Positions 50,557 to 60,159 are shown, counted from the first letter of the stretch. The stretch: 64,000 nt of DNA from an uncultured Clostridia bacterium (GCA_937892115.1 CALAUI010000015.1:10055-74054), one strand, 5' to 3'. A program made the numbers and translations. The notes: a model not told the origin generated them from the sequence alone.

Positions 50557-51960
50557 ATGGCATTCAACGGATTTAAGTTCAGCGATGAACTGCTCAACTA
50601 CGACGTTTTCCCGAAGGTACTCGTAAAGGATAAGAAAGCGGAAATACATATCCGCCCCTTAGGTCCCAGAGATTTATTTGAAGTCGGCAAAACCTACAAA
50701 TATCTTATCTGCGGTCTTGAAACCGGAAGGCCCTCGGATTATCCCGCTACCGGCGATTACAAGGAATTTTCAGCAGTATGCAACGACGAAGGCGGATTTA
50801 CGATAAAGCATACATTCACAAGAGAACAGATGCATTTTATTCGCTTCCTTAATGACGAAGGTAAGAGAATCATCCAGTTCCCCGTTTACTGCGTAGATAA
50901 TGACCTTGCCGGCAGATGGCCTCTCAGGGGCGATTTACACATGCATACAAAGCGTTCCGACGGCAAACAGGCACCTGCGGTCGTATGTGCAAATTATCGC
51001 AGACACGGTCTCGACTTTATGGTAGTTTCAGACCATAACAGATATTATCCTTCTCTTGAAGCCATTGACACATATAAAAACGTCAAAACAGGTCTCACAA
51101 TTGTTCCCGGTGAAGAAGTACACATGCCCAAGGTGAACGGTCAGAGAAGCGATTTCCACATCGTAAACTTCGGCGGTGAATACAGCATAAACGCTCTTAC
51201 AGACGGACCTCAGACCGAGGAAAAAGGCACGGGAAAGGAATTCCGCTCACTTAACGGCGAATGCCCCGACTTTATGCCTCTTGCACAGTGGGAAGAAAAG
51301 ATGCAGGCACTTGCAGATGAGATTAACGTTCCCGATGACGTCGATAAAATCCCCGCCGCAGTATGCAAGTGGATTTTTGATGAAATCCGAAAAGCAAACG
51401 GTCTCGGTATATTCCCCCATCCAACATGGATAAACGACGTTTATCACGTTCCCAATGCTTTCGTCAAGTATATGACCGAAAACAGACTTTTTGACGCTTT
51501 TGAAGTCCTCGGCGGTGAAAATTACTTTGAGCATAACGGTTTCCAGGCAATCAAATACTATGAGGATAAAGCAAAAGGTATCAACTACCCCGTAGTGGGC
51601 AGTACCGACAGCCATTCATCATACGATTCAAACAGAAACGCATTCATATGCTCAACAATGGTATTCTCCCCCGAAAACGAAAGAAAGGCACTTATCAGTT
51701 CAATCAAGGATTTCTATTCCGTAGCAATCGATACAATCAACGAGGACTTCCGTCTTGTGGGCGATAACAGACTCGTAAGATACACCTGCTTCCTGCTTAA
51801 GGAATACTTTCCTCTCCACGACGAGCTTTGCCGTGAGGAAGGAAGACTCATGAAGCAGTACGCAACAGGTACAGAGGAAGAAAAGAAAGAGGCAGCTGCC
51901 CTGCTTGACATCATCGGCGGAAGAGTACAGAAGCACAGAGAGAAGTATTTTGATTTTTAA
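50557..51960 (+). CDS. PHP-domain metal-dependent hydrolase
   Basis: A 467-residue protein. An N-terminal beta-rich domain (~1-125) precedes a PHP domain with GDLHMHTKRSDGK, FMVVSDHNRYYP, GEEVHMP, IFPHPTW and STDSHSSYDSNR, covering the His/Asp metal ligands. PHP enzymes hydrolyse phosphoesters, often nucleotide or polyphosphate monoesters, using two or three metals. The layout recalls the CehA/McbA-type branch. It is paired with a histidine phosphatase, suggesting a common phosphorylated substrate. Confidence 0.85.
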   Translation: MAFNGFKFSDELLNYDVFPKVLVKDKKAEIHIRPLGPRDLFEVGKTYKYLICGLETGRPSDYPATGDYKEFSAVCNDEGGFTIKHTFTREQMHFIRFLNDEGKRIIQFPVYCVDNDLAGRWPLRGDLHMHTKRSDGKQAPAVVCANYRRHGLDFMVVSDHNRYYPSLEAIDTYKNVKTGLTIVPGEEVHMPKVNGQRSDFHIVNFGGEYSINALTDGPQTEEKGTGKEFRSLNGECPDFMPLAQWEEKMQALADEINVPDDVDKIPAAVCKWIFDEIRKANGLGIFPHPTWINDVYHVPNAFVKYMTENRLFDAFEVLGGENYFEHNGFQAIKYYEDKAKGINYPVVGSTDSHSSYDSNRNAFICSTMVFSPENERKALISSIKDFYSVAIDTINEDFRLVGDNRLVRYTCFLLKEYFPLHDELCREEGRLMKQYATGTEEEKKEAAALLDIIGGRVQKHREKYFDF

Positions 51961-51973
51961 CCGATAAATATAA

Positions 51974-52012
51974 ATTCGCCCCGAGCTCAAAACCGAGTTC
52001 GGGGCGAATGCT
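51974..52012. terminator. Bidirectional terminator between convergent genes
   Basis: ATTCGCCCCGA pairs with TCGGGGCGAAT, with an inner CTC/GAG pair. T- or A-rich sequence lies on both sides. Confidence 0.8.
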
Positions 52013-52621
52013 TTATTTTTTGAGTATTCCCTGATTTATTGAGGTTTCCACTATACCCGTTACTACCTTCCATAATTCGGGAGAGGTCTCGCGGATGATA
52101 TCCATTCTTTCAAGCACCTGACGCGAGGATACATTTCCCTCTTTCCATGTATGACCGTCGGTTAAAAAATTATGGATGAGCGGCTGAAGACGGTCACAGA
52201 CATTGGCACATCTTGATTCCTTTGTTTCCTTTGCTTCAAATTCATCCCAGAGTGCTCTTATTTCATCCCTCTGATCATCGGGAAGCATACTGAAAAGCTT
52301 ATCTGCCGAATCAAGCTCACGCTGTCTTTTATCAAGCTTTCCCTTTTCGTCGTAAGCAAAGGTGTCACCGGCATACACCTCAACAAGGTCGTGAACAAGA
52401 CCGATTTTCATTACCTTATTTACATCAATATCATCACCGCAGTATTCATTGAGAAGCATCCCGTAAAGTGCAAAATGCCATGAATGCTCCGCATCGTTTT
52501 CGCGCCTTGACTTATCAACAAGAACAGTCCTGCGGAAAACCTGCTTCATCTTATCTATTTCAACAAGAAATTCAAGCTGTTTTTTCAGACGGTCATTATC
52601 AAGAAAATCAAAATTATTCAT
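52013..52621 (-). CDS. HD-domain hydrolase (YfbR-like)
   Basis: A 202-residue HD-superfamily protein with NDAEHSWHFALYG, the HD pair in IGLVHDLVEVYAGD and a later ANVCDRLQPLIHN. The pattern matches HD_3/YfbR-type 5'-deoxynucleotidases and related phosphohydrolases. It is the last gene of a five-gene minus-strand run starting at GH29; the spacing to the FemAB-like gene is 9 bases. Confidence 0.83.
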   Translation of the reverse strand: MNNFDFLDNDRLKKQLEFLVEIDKMKQVFRRTVLVDKSRRENDAEHSWHFALYGMLLNEYCGDDIDVNKVMKIGLVHDLVEVYAGDTFAYDEKGKLDKRQRELDSADKLFSMLPDDQRDEIRALWDEFEAKETKESRCANVCDRLQPLIHNFLTDGHTWKEGNVSSRQVLERMDIIRETSPELWKVVTGIVETSINQGILKK

Positions 52622-52630
52622 ACAGATTCC

Positions 52631-53680
52631 TTATTTCAGCAATTTTGATCTGAGTTTTCTTGCGGATTTGGCGGCTTTGGTTGCCCAATTAACAAACTTA
52701 AAGCCGAATTTATCCATAATCAAATCCGCTTCGCCCATAAATTCCATATAATCCTCAACAAAGCCCTTTTTGAACTTATAAATACCGTGAAGAGGATTAT
52801 TTTCATCGGGATAGCCGCCTCTGAAATCATACCATTTGCATCCCTCTTCAATAGCCCATTTGATACACGACCATTGAACGAGATAGGTAGGCATAAGATT
52901 GCGGTGTGAATTTGAGCTGGCACCGTAAACATACCAGACCTTATCGCCGACGTGAACGTCAAGCGCACCTGCAAGAAGCTCATCTTCATAATACGCGAAA
53001 TAGATCCTTGCATCATCACCGAAAGCGTCCATAATTCTTTCAAAATATTCGGTGCTTCTGATTGCAAAATTATCCCTTTCGCCCGTAAGAAGCATCAGGT
53101 CGTGGAACTGACCGCACGCTTCTTTGCCTTTTACTTCCATTCGGATGCCTTTGCGCTCCGCAAGACGGGTGTTGTATCTTGTCTTGGAATGGAAGCCGTT
53201 GATTACTTCCTCCTCGGTTTTTCCTTCAAGAGGAAGGCGGAAAATATATCTTGCCTGCACAGTATCAAATCCCGCTCCGTGCTCTCTGAACGTAAATCCG
53301 AGAGATTTAAGCAAATCAATATATTCTGTGTTTGAAGCAAGAGTATCGGTATCAATTTTGAAGGTATACGCCTTATTTTTCTTTCCGTATTCGGAAACAG
53401 CCGTGATAAGCTCCGTAACGGTTTCTTTATCGGCAAGGTCACACACAGGACCTCTGGGCGCATACATCATTCTGAAGGGTGTATACGGTATTTTACGGAT
53501 AAGTACACCGCAGACTCCTTTGATATTGCCGCTGTCGTCACGGCAGATAAAGCCCGTCCAATCCCATTCTTTCTTGACTTTACCCCACATTGAGGTCTGC
53601 ATCATATGTCCTTTCGGTACGGATTTTACATATTCGTCAAATTCAGCCGCATCCGGAATTTTTACTGTTTCAATGCTCAT
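52631..53680 (-). CDS. FemAB-family aminoacyltransferase
   Basis: A 349-residue protein with two GNAT-like halves. Typical segments are HMMQTSMWGKVKKEWDW near the N-terminus, TRYNTRLAERKGIRMEVKGK, YVYGASSNSHRNLMPTYLVQ and DFRGGYPDENNPLHGIYKFK with a following KKGF. FemXAB enzymes add amino acids from aminoacyl-tRNA to the peptidoglycan precursor cross-bridge. It is adjacent to a CCA-adding enzyme, which makes a functional tie to tRNA charging possible. Confidence 0.88.
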   Translation of the reverse strand: MSIETVKIPDAAEFDEYVKSVPKGHMMQTSMWGKVKKEWDWTGFICRDDSGNIKGVCGVLIRKIPYTPFRMMYAPRGPVCDLADKETVTELITAVSEYGKKNKAYTFKIDTDTLASNTEYIDLLKSLGFTFREHGAGFDTVQARYIFRLPLEGKTEEEVINGFHSKTRYNTRLAERKGIRMEVKGKEACGQFHDLMLLTGERDNFAIRSTEYFERIMDAFGDDARIYFAYYEDELLAGALDVHVGDKVWYVYGASSNSHRNLMPTYLVQWSCIKWAIEEGCKWYDFRGGYPDENNPLHGIYKFKKGFVEDYMEFMGEADLIMDKFGFKFVNWATKAAKSARKLRSKLLK

Positions 53681-55015
53681 TTATAATAACTCCTTTGCTC
53701 TTTCAATAAGAGCGGATTTTTCGTTTTTGATTTTGCCGTCCATTACCTCGTCAAGCAGTTTTTCAAGAGTGCTTCCGAGAGTATGTGACGCCTCAAATCC
53801 CAGCTTCATCAAATCTCTTCCGTCAACGGCAAGGTCTTTTATAGTAAAGCAGGGCTCATCCCTGATGATTTCGTCAAAAATTCTCTTCCCCGTCTCATTT
53901 GTTTCAAGTGCTTCGGAAAGAAAAACGGGATTCTGTGCTCTCAAATCCGCCTCTCTGACGTCAAACAGCTTTTTGACCGTATCAAGTCCGAGAGTACCGA
54001 TATAGCGCTTATATGTCTTTTTGGTTATTTCGTGAGGAAGGAAGCCGTGATACTTTATGAGATTTACAACTTCCCGTCTGAAGTTGTTGGAGGACTTGAA
54101 TCTTCGCAGTACGTCGTCTGCAATTTCGGCACTGACGGCGGCATGGTCATAAAAGTGATTTACGCCGTTTTCGTCCTCGGATTTCACCCGCGGTTTTCCG
54201 CTGTCGTGAAGCAGCATCGCCATACGCATTGCACCGTCGGGATTTATATTTTCAAGAGCTGTTACGGAATGCTCCCACACGTCGTATATATGCCTTTCGT
54301 GATGCTGTTCACAGCCCTTCATAGGTGAAAGCTCAGGTATAATGAAGAAGAACACTTCGCTGAATTCTCTTAGTATTTTACCTGCATTCTTTCCGCATAG
54401 CAGTTTGATAAGCTCGGAAAATATTCTCTCCTCGGAAATATATTCAAGCAATGTATAGTTTCTTCTGATACTGTCGGCGGTATCTTTATCTATATCAAAG
54501 CCGAGAACGGAAGCAAATCTCAACGCTCTCATAATTCTGAGGGCATCCTCATTGAAACGTGTATCCGGATTACCCACACAGCGGATAAGATTTGATTTTA
54601 TATCCTCAAGACCGTTGTATTCATTTATTATTCCTTTTCCCGGATTATAAGCAAGTGCGTTGCAGGTAAAATCACGGCGGGACAAATCGTCAAGAATATC
54701 ATCCGAAAAAGATACGCTGTCGGGTCTGCGTCTGTCGGAGTAATCTCCCTCTGTCCTGTACGTAGTGATTTCAAGCGGCATTGAATTCAGAAGGACCGTC
54801 ACCGTTCCGTGCTTTATGCCCGTTTCAATCAAGCGGTAAGATGCAAATATTCTTTCTGTTTCTTCGGGCTTTGCAGACGTGGTTATATCCCAGTCGTGCG
54901 GAGTTTTTTCCATCACCAAGTCTCTGACGGCACCGCCGACAACATAAGCAGAGAAGCCCGCTTCATTGAGCAGACTTATCGCTTTATTGACTTGCGGCGG
55001 AATTGAATAAAGCAT
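53681..55015 (-). CDS. cca: CCA tRNA nucleotidyltransferase with HD domain
   Basis: A 444-residue class II nucleotidyltransferase: GFSAYVVGGAVRDLVMEKTP with DWDITTSA catalytic acids, SFSDDILDDLSRRDFTCNAL and EDALRIMRALRFASVLGF; an HD domain follows (AMLLHDSGKP, HFYDHAAVSAEIADDVLRR). It adds or repairs the 3' CCA of tRNAs. The start at 55015 follows GGGAG, and an in-frame ATG further upstream lies inside the Spx-like gene. Confidence 0.93.
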   Translation of the reverse strand: MLYSIPPQVNKAISLLNEAGFSAYVVGGAVRDLVMEKTPHDWDITTSAKPEETERIFASYRLIETGIKHGTVTVLLNSMPLEITTYRTEGDYSDRRRPDSVSFSDDILDDLSRRDFTCNALAYNPGKGIINEYNGLEDIKSNLIRCVGNPDTRFNEDALRIMRALRFASVLGFDIDKDTADSIRRNYTLLEYISEERIFSELIKLLCGKNAGKILREFSEVFFFIIPELSPMKGCEQHHERHIYDVWEHSVTALENINPDGAMRMAMLLHDSGKPRVKSEDENGVNHFYDHAAVSAEIADDVLRRFKSSNNFRREVVNLIKYHGFLPHEITKKTYKRYIGTLGLDTVKKLFDVREADLRAQNPVFLSEALETNETGKRIFDEIIRDEPCFTIKDLAVDGRDLMKLGFEASHTLGSTLEKLLDEVMDGKIKNEKSALIERAKELL

Positions 55016-55017
55016 AA

Positions 55018-55359
55018 TTACTCCCAGCTTTTCCACACGTCGGGACAATATCCGACAGTTGAAAGCTTACCGTTTCTGACAATAGGTGTTTTGAGAAGCT
55101 CGCCGCATTCAAGTATCTTTTCTATCTTTGCCTCTTCACCGGCAAGATACTTTATGAAGCTCTTCTCATAGTATTTTGATTTTTCGTTGATGATATCCTC
55201 AAGGGAACCGACGTTGGCAAGTACGGAATTGAGTTCGCCCTTGCTCAGACTTCTCTGTGACAAATCAATAAACTGAAACTTAACGCCGCGCTCCTTAAAA
55301 TATCTCTGCGCTTTCTTTGTATCAAAGCATTTGTTAGTACCGAAAATCTGAATATTCAT
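55018..55359 (-). CDS. ArsC/Spx-family thioredoxin-fold protein
   Basis: A 113-residue protein: IQIFGTNKCFDTKKAQRYFK with a single Cys near residue 9, then LLKTPIVRNGKLSTVGY, the cis-Pro and C-terminal pattern of arsenate-reductase/Spx-like proteins. It lacks a CxxC motif, so a regulatory or glutaredoxin-coupled role is possible. The start at 55359 follows GAGG; an upstream ATG at 55374 is inside the GH29 gene. It is tightly packed between GH29 and cca. Confidence 0.8.
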   Translation of the reverse strand: MNIQIFGTNKCFDTKKAQRYFKERGVKFQFIDLSQRSLSKGELNSVLANVGSLEDIINEKSKYYEKSFIKYLAGEEAKIEKILECGELLKTPIVRNGKLSTVGYCPDVWKSWE

Positions 55360-55360
55360 A

Positions 55361-56782
55361 TCAATATGCCTCAAACTGACTTATGGTTGCAAAGCATCTT
55401 GCTTTTTTTATTTCAAGCTTGAAGTATCTTGCTCTGACCTCTTTGAATCTGCAGATACGCTTATGACCGATAACTGTACCCTTTGAAAGAGATTTCCACT
55501 TTCCGCCCACCTGAACGAAAAGCTCAAATTCCTCTATCTGCTGACCGGTTCTGATATGCTCACCCAAAACGATTTTGTCTATATCATATTCGTCACCCAG
55601 GTCAAGCACGAGTTCCGCTCCTTCCGGCTCATCACCCGAATGCCAGTAGGATTCGGGGTCGTAATTCAGGATATGCTGACCGGTATGTTCTTCGTCAAGA
55701 TGACGGTTATCGGTCATTATCGAATCCTCCGCAAGATTTTCGTTGAAATCTATTTCAAGCTGAGCACCGAGAGAAAGAAGAGTGTCAACATCCTTTTCAT
55801 GAATCTTGCCGTTGGGCATGGGAGGAATGTTGAGAAGGAAGGAAGCGTTGGCACCTACCGATGAATAATAGATATCAATCAGCTTTGAAAGGGGCTTGAC
55901 TGTATATACATCGGACTCGTGATAAAACCATCCGCTGCGGATTGAAACGTCAACCTCCGCGGGATACCATATTAGCTTACTGCAGTTTTTAATCTGCTTT
56001 CTGCTGCCTATATCAAGCTGGGTAGGATTGATTGTCTTCGGGGGCTTTGACATATCCTTCTGACTCTGTGCGGCAATAAGCTCCTGATTTGAATAGTAGT
56101 AAGGAACTACGCTCCACTCACTTCTGCGGCAGACACCCGCTTCGTTACCGCACCAGCGTACGTCGGGACCACTGATATTGATAGTAGCATCCGGCTGAAG
56201 TTCTCTGATCACCTTATAGTATCTGTTCCAGTCGTAGTCCTGCTTTTTACCGTTTTTGCCCTCACCGCAGGCACCGTCAAACCATACACAGAAAAGCTCG
56301 CCGTAATTTGTAAGCAGCTCGGTCAGTTGATTCACAAAATAGTCATCGTAGGGTTTGCCTTTACCGTAAGTTTCCTCGTGTCTGTCCCAGGGAGAAAGAT
56401 ACACACCGAATTTGAGACCGAATTCTTTACACGCCGCGGCGCACTCAGCAACCACGTCGCCTTTTCCGTCTCTCCATTTGCTTGATTTTACGCAATGATC
56501 GGTATACTTACTGGGCCAGAGGCAGAATCCGTCATGATGCTTCGCGGTAAGAATCATACCTCTCATACCGGAAAGCTTGCAAAGCTTTGCCCATTGACGG
56601 CAGTCAAGCTCCGTGGGATTAAAAAGCTCCGGGTCCTCGTTGCCGTTTCCCCATTCGGAATCGGTAAAAGTATTGATACCGAAATGTATAAATGAATAAA
56701 ACTCCGTTTCCTGCCATTTAAGCTGTCTTTCGGAAGGAACTATTGAAGCCGCATACTTGATATAATCGGGAGTTTTTGACAT
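55361..56782 (-). CDS. GH29 alpha-L-fucosidase with discoidin-like C-terminus
   Basis: A 473-residue enzyme: FYSFIHFGINTFTDSEWGNG, MILTAKHHDGFCLWPSKYTD, and the nucleophile Asp169 in FCVWFDGACGEG are GH29 signatures. The last ~120 residues look like an F5/8-type (discoidin) carbohydrate-binding module (VLDLGDEYDIDKIVLGEHI). GH29 removes alpha-linked L-fucose with retention. There is no signal peptide, so it acts on imported glycans. It heads the operon with spx-like, cca, FemAB-like and HD genes, and its promoter is divergent from GH92. Confidence 0.93.
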   Translation of the reverse strand: MSKTPDYIKYAASIVPSERQLKWQETEFYSFIHFGINTFTDSEWGNGNEDPELFNPTELDCRQWAKLCKLSGMRGMILTAKHHDGFCLWPSKYTDHCVKSSKWRDGKGDVVAECAAACKEFGLKFGVYLSPWDRHEETYGKGKPYDDYFVNQLTELLTNYGELFCVWFDGACGEGKNGKKQDYDWNRYYKVIRELQPDATINISGPDVRWCGNEAGVCRRSEWSVVPYYYSNQELIAAQSQKDMSKPPKTINPTQLDIGSRKQIKNCSKLIWYPAEVDVSIRSGWFYHESDVYTVKPLSKLIDIYYSSVGANASFLLNIPPMPNGKIHEKDVDTLLSLGAQLEIDFNENLAEDSIMTDNRHLDEEHTGQHILNYDPESYWHSGDEPEGAELVLDLGDEYDIDKIVLGEHIRTGQQIEEFELFVQVGGKWKSLSKGTVIGHKRICRFKEVRARYFKLEIKKARCFATISQFEAY

Positions 56783-56817
56783 AATGTTAACATCTCCTGA
56801 AACCGCATATTTTGTAT

Positions 56818-56846
56818 ATCATATCATCTTTTCGACTATGTTTCAA
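56818..56846 (-). promoter_or_regulatory. Promoter of the GH29 operon
   Basis: On the minus strand TTGAAA and an extended TGATATGAT -10 are 17 bases apart. Its -35 is only seven bases from the -35 of the divergent GH92 promoter. Confidence 0.7.
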
Positions 56847-56853
56847 CTAAATC

Positions 56854-56880
56854 TTGACATTATTATTGAATTCTTATAAT
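56854..56880 (+). promoter_or_regulatory. Promoter of the GH92 gene
   Basis: Perfect TTGACA and TATAAT boxes are present with a short 15-base spacer, 24 bases before the start codon. The short spacing may make it dependent on an activator. Confidence 0.55.
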
Positions 56881-56903
56881 ATTAGCATTATGAGGTGATA
56901 AAA

Positions 56904-58946
56904 ATGAAATATTGCAAATATGTGAATATAAAGCAGGGCTCCGCCTCCACTCACAGATTCAGTAACGGAAACACCCTGCCTCTTGTGCAGCTGCCTTTCG
57001 GAATGACCGCATTCGCGCCCCAGACAAGCGACGGAAATCTGAGATGGTACTACCATCCTCAAGACCGCGCTCTTGAGGGCATTCGTCTTACTCATCAGCC
57101 GTCTCCCTGGATTGCCGACTACGGTGCAGTCTGCTTCCTGCCTCAGATAAATCCTCTTAAAGCCGAGGGCGAGGACAGATGGTCGGGATTCAGACCCGAA
57201 GATACGATTCTGTCCCCGTACTATCTCAAATATAATTTACTTCGTTCAAAGTCAAGAATCGAGCTTTCCCCTACCGAAAGATGTGCAAAAATCAGAGTAA
57301 CCTTCAACGGAAGCGGTGACAGATTCTTTTCATGTCTGCCCGTTACCGGAAAATACACCTATAAGTACAACGAAAAGAAAAACTCCGTCTATCTTACGGC
57401 AGATAACTGTGCCGGAGGAGACCATCATAATTTCCGCGAATACGTGGTAGTACGTTTCCCCGAAGGCAGTGTGATAAACACCTTTACACAAAGAGCAGAC
57501 AGGAACGCGCGCGAGGGCGTTTCAGTATCAGGGAACGATACAGCCATTCACGTTCGGCTAAAGGACAGTATAACCGAAATTGCTATAGGCGTTTCCTATC
57601 TGTCATTCAGTCAGGCGGAGTATTCCATTGACAAAGAAATCGGCAGCAGATCATTTGATACAATAAAGGATGAAGCCGAAGCAATCTGGGAGGAATATCT
57701 CGGCAGAGTAAAAATCACTCCCAAGGACAATAAGCAGATGAAAACCTTCTGCTCATGTATGTACCGTGCATTCCTCTATCCCCACAGATGCTCCGAAATT
57801 GCTCCCGACGGAAAGGAATACCATTATTCACCCTTTGACGGAAAGAAATACGAGGGTGTCAGATTTACAGATAACGGATTCTGGGACACCTACCGCACCG
57901 TATATCCTTTCTTTTCGCTTGTTGCAAAAGACGAGCTTCGTCTGATGATACACTCGTTCATAAACGATTACCGTGAATGCGGCTGGCTTCCCAGATGGAT
58001 TTCCATAGGCGAACGCGGATGTATGCCGAGTACACTCATTGACGCAGTAATCTGCGATGCAGCCGTAAAGGGATTCATTGACAAGGACGACCTTGAAACT
58101 GCCCTTGAAGGAATGCTGAAGCACGCAACCAAAGAATCCGCTTTTCCCCGCTACGGCAGAAACGGTGCGGAAGCTTACTGTAAGCTGGGATACGTTCCCT
58201 ATGACCTTCAGAAGGAAAGTGTCAATCTTACGCAGGATGCCGCATACGGTGACTGGTGCATTGCGGAAATCGCCAAGTTGCTAAGCAAAAAGGACATCGA
58301 ATCCGAATACAGAAAGAGAGCAAAAAACTATAAAAATCTGTTTGACAAAAAAACCGGTTTCATGAGGCCAAAGGACAGCAACGGAAAATTCCGTAAGGAT
58401 TTCACTCCGGACGGCTGGGGCAGGGATTATACCGAAGGCAGTGCGTGGCAGAATTCCTTTGCAGTGCCCCATGATATGGAAGGACTTGCAAAGCTTTACG
58501 GCGGCAAGGATAAGCTGATTGCAAAGATTGATGAGCTTTTTGCCGAAAAACCGGATTACACGATAATAGGTTACAGCTGTGAAATCCACGAAATCACCGA
58601 AATGGCTGCTGCAGATTTCGGTCAGTGTGCAATTTCAAATCAGCCCAGTTTCCACATTCCGTACATATATTCCGAGCTCGGAGAAGTCGAAAAATCCGCT
58701 TATTGGGTTGAAAAGCTCTGCAACGAGGCCTTCTCATACGAGGATGACGGATTCCCCGGCGATGAGGATAACGGCTCCATGGCTCTGTGGTATATCTTCG
58801 GAATTCTCGGATTCTATCCCTTCTGTCCCGGCAAAAAGGAATTTGTCAAGGGAAAGAAGCAGGTTATCAAAGCGGAAATCCTGGGTAAAGAAATCGACGT
58901 TGATAAATTTGAAGGAAATAAGATTCCATACGAATCGCTTATCTGA
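56904..58946 (+). CDS. GH92 alpha-mannosidase
   Basis: A 680-residue protein with the GH92 plan: an N-terminal beta-sandwich (RFSNGNTLPLVQLPFGMTAF, LEGIRLTHQPSPWIADYG) and an (alpha/alpha)6 barrel with FTDNGFWDTYRTVYPFFSL, EGSAWQNSFAVPHDMEG and GFPGDEDNGSMALWYIFGIL holding catalytic acids. GH92 enzymes are Ca-dependent exo-alpha-mannosidases acting on N-glycans. No signal peptide. The ATG at 56904 is preferred because the upstream GTG overlaps the GAGG site. Confidence 0.93.
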   Translation: MKYCKYVNIKQGSASTHRFSNGNTLPLVQLPFGMTAFAPQTSDGNLRWYYHPQDRALEGIRLTHQPSPWIADYGAVCFLPQINPLKAEGEDRWSGFRPEDTILSPYYLKYNLLRSKSRIELSPTERCAKIRVTFNGSGDRFFSCLPVTGKYTYKYNEKKNSVYLTADNCAGGDHHNFREYVVVRFPEGSVINTFTQRADRNAREGVSVSGNDTAIHVRLKDSITEIAIGVSYLSFSQAEYSIDKEIGSRSFDTIKDEAEAIWEEYLGRVKITPKDNKQMKTFCSCMYRAFLYPHRCSEIAPDGKEYHYSPFDGKKYEGVRFTDNGFWDTYRTVYPFFSLVAKDELRLMIHSFINDYRECGWLPRWISIGERGCMPSTLIDAVICDAAVKGFIDKDDLETALEGMLKHATKESAFPRYGRNGAEAYCKLGYVPYDLQKESVNLTQDAAYGDWCIAEIAKLLSKKDIESEYRKRAKNYKNLFDKKTGFMRPKDSNGKFRKDFTPDGWGRDYTEGSAWQNSFAVPHDMEGLAKLYGGKDKLIAKIDELFAEKPDYTIIGYSCEIHEITEMAAADFGQCAISNQPSFHIPYIYSELGEVEKSAYWVEKLCNEAFSYEDDGFPGDEDNGSMALWYIFGILGFYPFCPGKKEFVKGKKQVIKAEILGKEIDVDKFEGNKIPYESLI

Positions 58947-58949
58947 GAT

Positions 58950-59168
58950 ATGAAAAAGAACGTACTGAATAAAAAAGCGTATCCGCCCAAGTGCGAATAC
59001 TGTCAGAAGGGAAAGGTTTCACCCGACGGAGAGACCGTTCTGTGTAAAAAGAAAGGAATAGTCGAGAGGGATTACTCCTGCAGGTCATATAAGTACGATG
59101 TGCTTAAACGTAAGCCCCTGCGTCAACCCGTTGTGGAGGACGTTAACCCTCAGGACTTTGAAATCTGA
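58950..59168 (+). CDS. Small four-cysteine hypothetical protein
   Basis: A 72-residue protein with PPKCEYCQKGKVSPDGETVL and CKKKGIV, RDYSCRSYKYD: four Cys that may bind one zinc. I have seen similar small proteins in Clostridia without assigned function. It starts three bases after the GH92 stop and its stop is next to the sialidase-like start, so it is co-transcribed with both. Confidence 0.65.
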   Translation: MKKNVLNKKAYPPKCEYCQKGKVSPDGETVLCKKKGIVERDYSCRSYKYDVLKRKPLRQPVVEDVNPQDFEI

Positions 59169-59169
59169 T

Positions 59170-60159
59170 ATGGAAACAAAAAAATTATTTGTATGTGATA
59201 CTCTTCCCACCGACAACTGCCACGCGACGACCGTCCTTCCTCTTAAAGACGGCAGAGTAATCTGCGCATGGTTCGGCGGTTCAAAGGAAGGCAAAGACGA
59301 CGTTGATATCTGGTACGCCGTAAAAGACGGCGAAAAATTCGGAAAGCCCGTGGTAATGAGCAGGGAAAAGGACGTTCCCCATTGGAATCCCGTTCTCTTT
59401 GAGCATAAAAACGGCAATATTTCACTTTTCTTTAAGGTAGGAAAGAAAATACCCTACTGGAGAACGTTCAGGGCAATAAGCACCGATAAAGGAAACACTT
59501 TTTCAAAGCCGGAGGAGCTCGTAAAGGGTGACAGAAGCGGCGGAAGAGGGCCCGTAAAAAACAAATGTCTTCGCCTTTCATCCGGAAGAGTGCTTGCTCC
59601 TGCATCAACAGAGCATACCGGCTGGATTTGTTTCGTTGACATTTCCGATGATGACGGAATGACCTGGAGAAAAAGCAAAAGAATAAAAACAGAATACTGC
59701 CCTCCTCTGATGAATTCCCTCAACGGACATTCCAAAAACAAGATTCCCATGATTCAGCCAACTCTCTGGGAAAGTGAGCCGGGCAAGGTTCACATGCTGA
59801 CTCGCACCGCAGTAGGCAGAATTTACAGAAGCGACAGCGAAGATTACGGTGAAACATGGTGTGAGGCGTACCCCACCGATTTACCCAACAACAACAGCGG
59901 TATTGACCTTGTGAAAGTACCCGACGGCAGAATATATCTGCTTTCAAATCCCGTCAGCGAGAACTGGGGTGAACGCTCTCCCCTCACGCTTTCTCTTTCA
60001 AAAGATAACGGAAAAACCTTTGAAACGGTGTTAACCCTTGAGGAAGAGAAAAAGGACAGCGAGTTTTCCTATCCCGCAATAGTGTATAAAGACGGTATTC
60101 TTTATATTTCCTACACATGGGAAAGAGAAAACGTTGCTTACTGGGAAGTAAAAATATAA
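59170..60159 (+). CDS. Sialidase-family (BNR repeat) protein
   Basis: A 329-residue six-bladed beta-propeller of the exo-alpha-sialidase superfamily. It has Asp-box repeats (STDKGNTF, DDDGMTW, SEDYGETW, SKDNGKTF) and early CHATTVLPLKDGRVICAWFG resembling the first blade of neuraminidase-like proteins. It may release sialic acid or act on another glycan, because similar propellers lack sialidase activity. No signal peptide. The ATG at 59170 is chosen over an upstream frame opening inside the preceding gene. Third gene of the GH92 operon. Confidence 0.8.
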   Translation: METKKLFVCDTLPTDNCHATTVLPLKDGRVICAWFGGSKEGKDDVDIWYAVKDGEKFGKPVVMSREKDVPHWNPVLFEHKNGNISLFFKVGKKIPYWRTFRAISTDKGNTFSKPEELVKGDRSGGRGPVKNKCLRLSSGRVLAPASTEHTGWICFVDISDDDGMTWRKSKRIKTEYCPPLMNSLNGHSKNKIPMIQPTLWESEPGKVHMLTRTAVGRIYRSDSEDYGETWCEAYPTDLPNNNSGIDLVKVPDGRIYLLSNPVSENWGERSPLTLSLSKDNGKTFETVLTLEEEKKDSEFSYPAIVYKDGILYISYTWERENVAYWEVKI

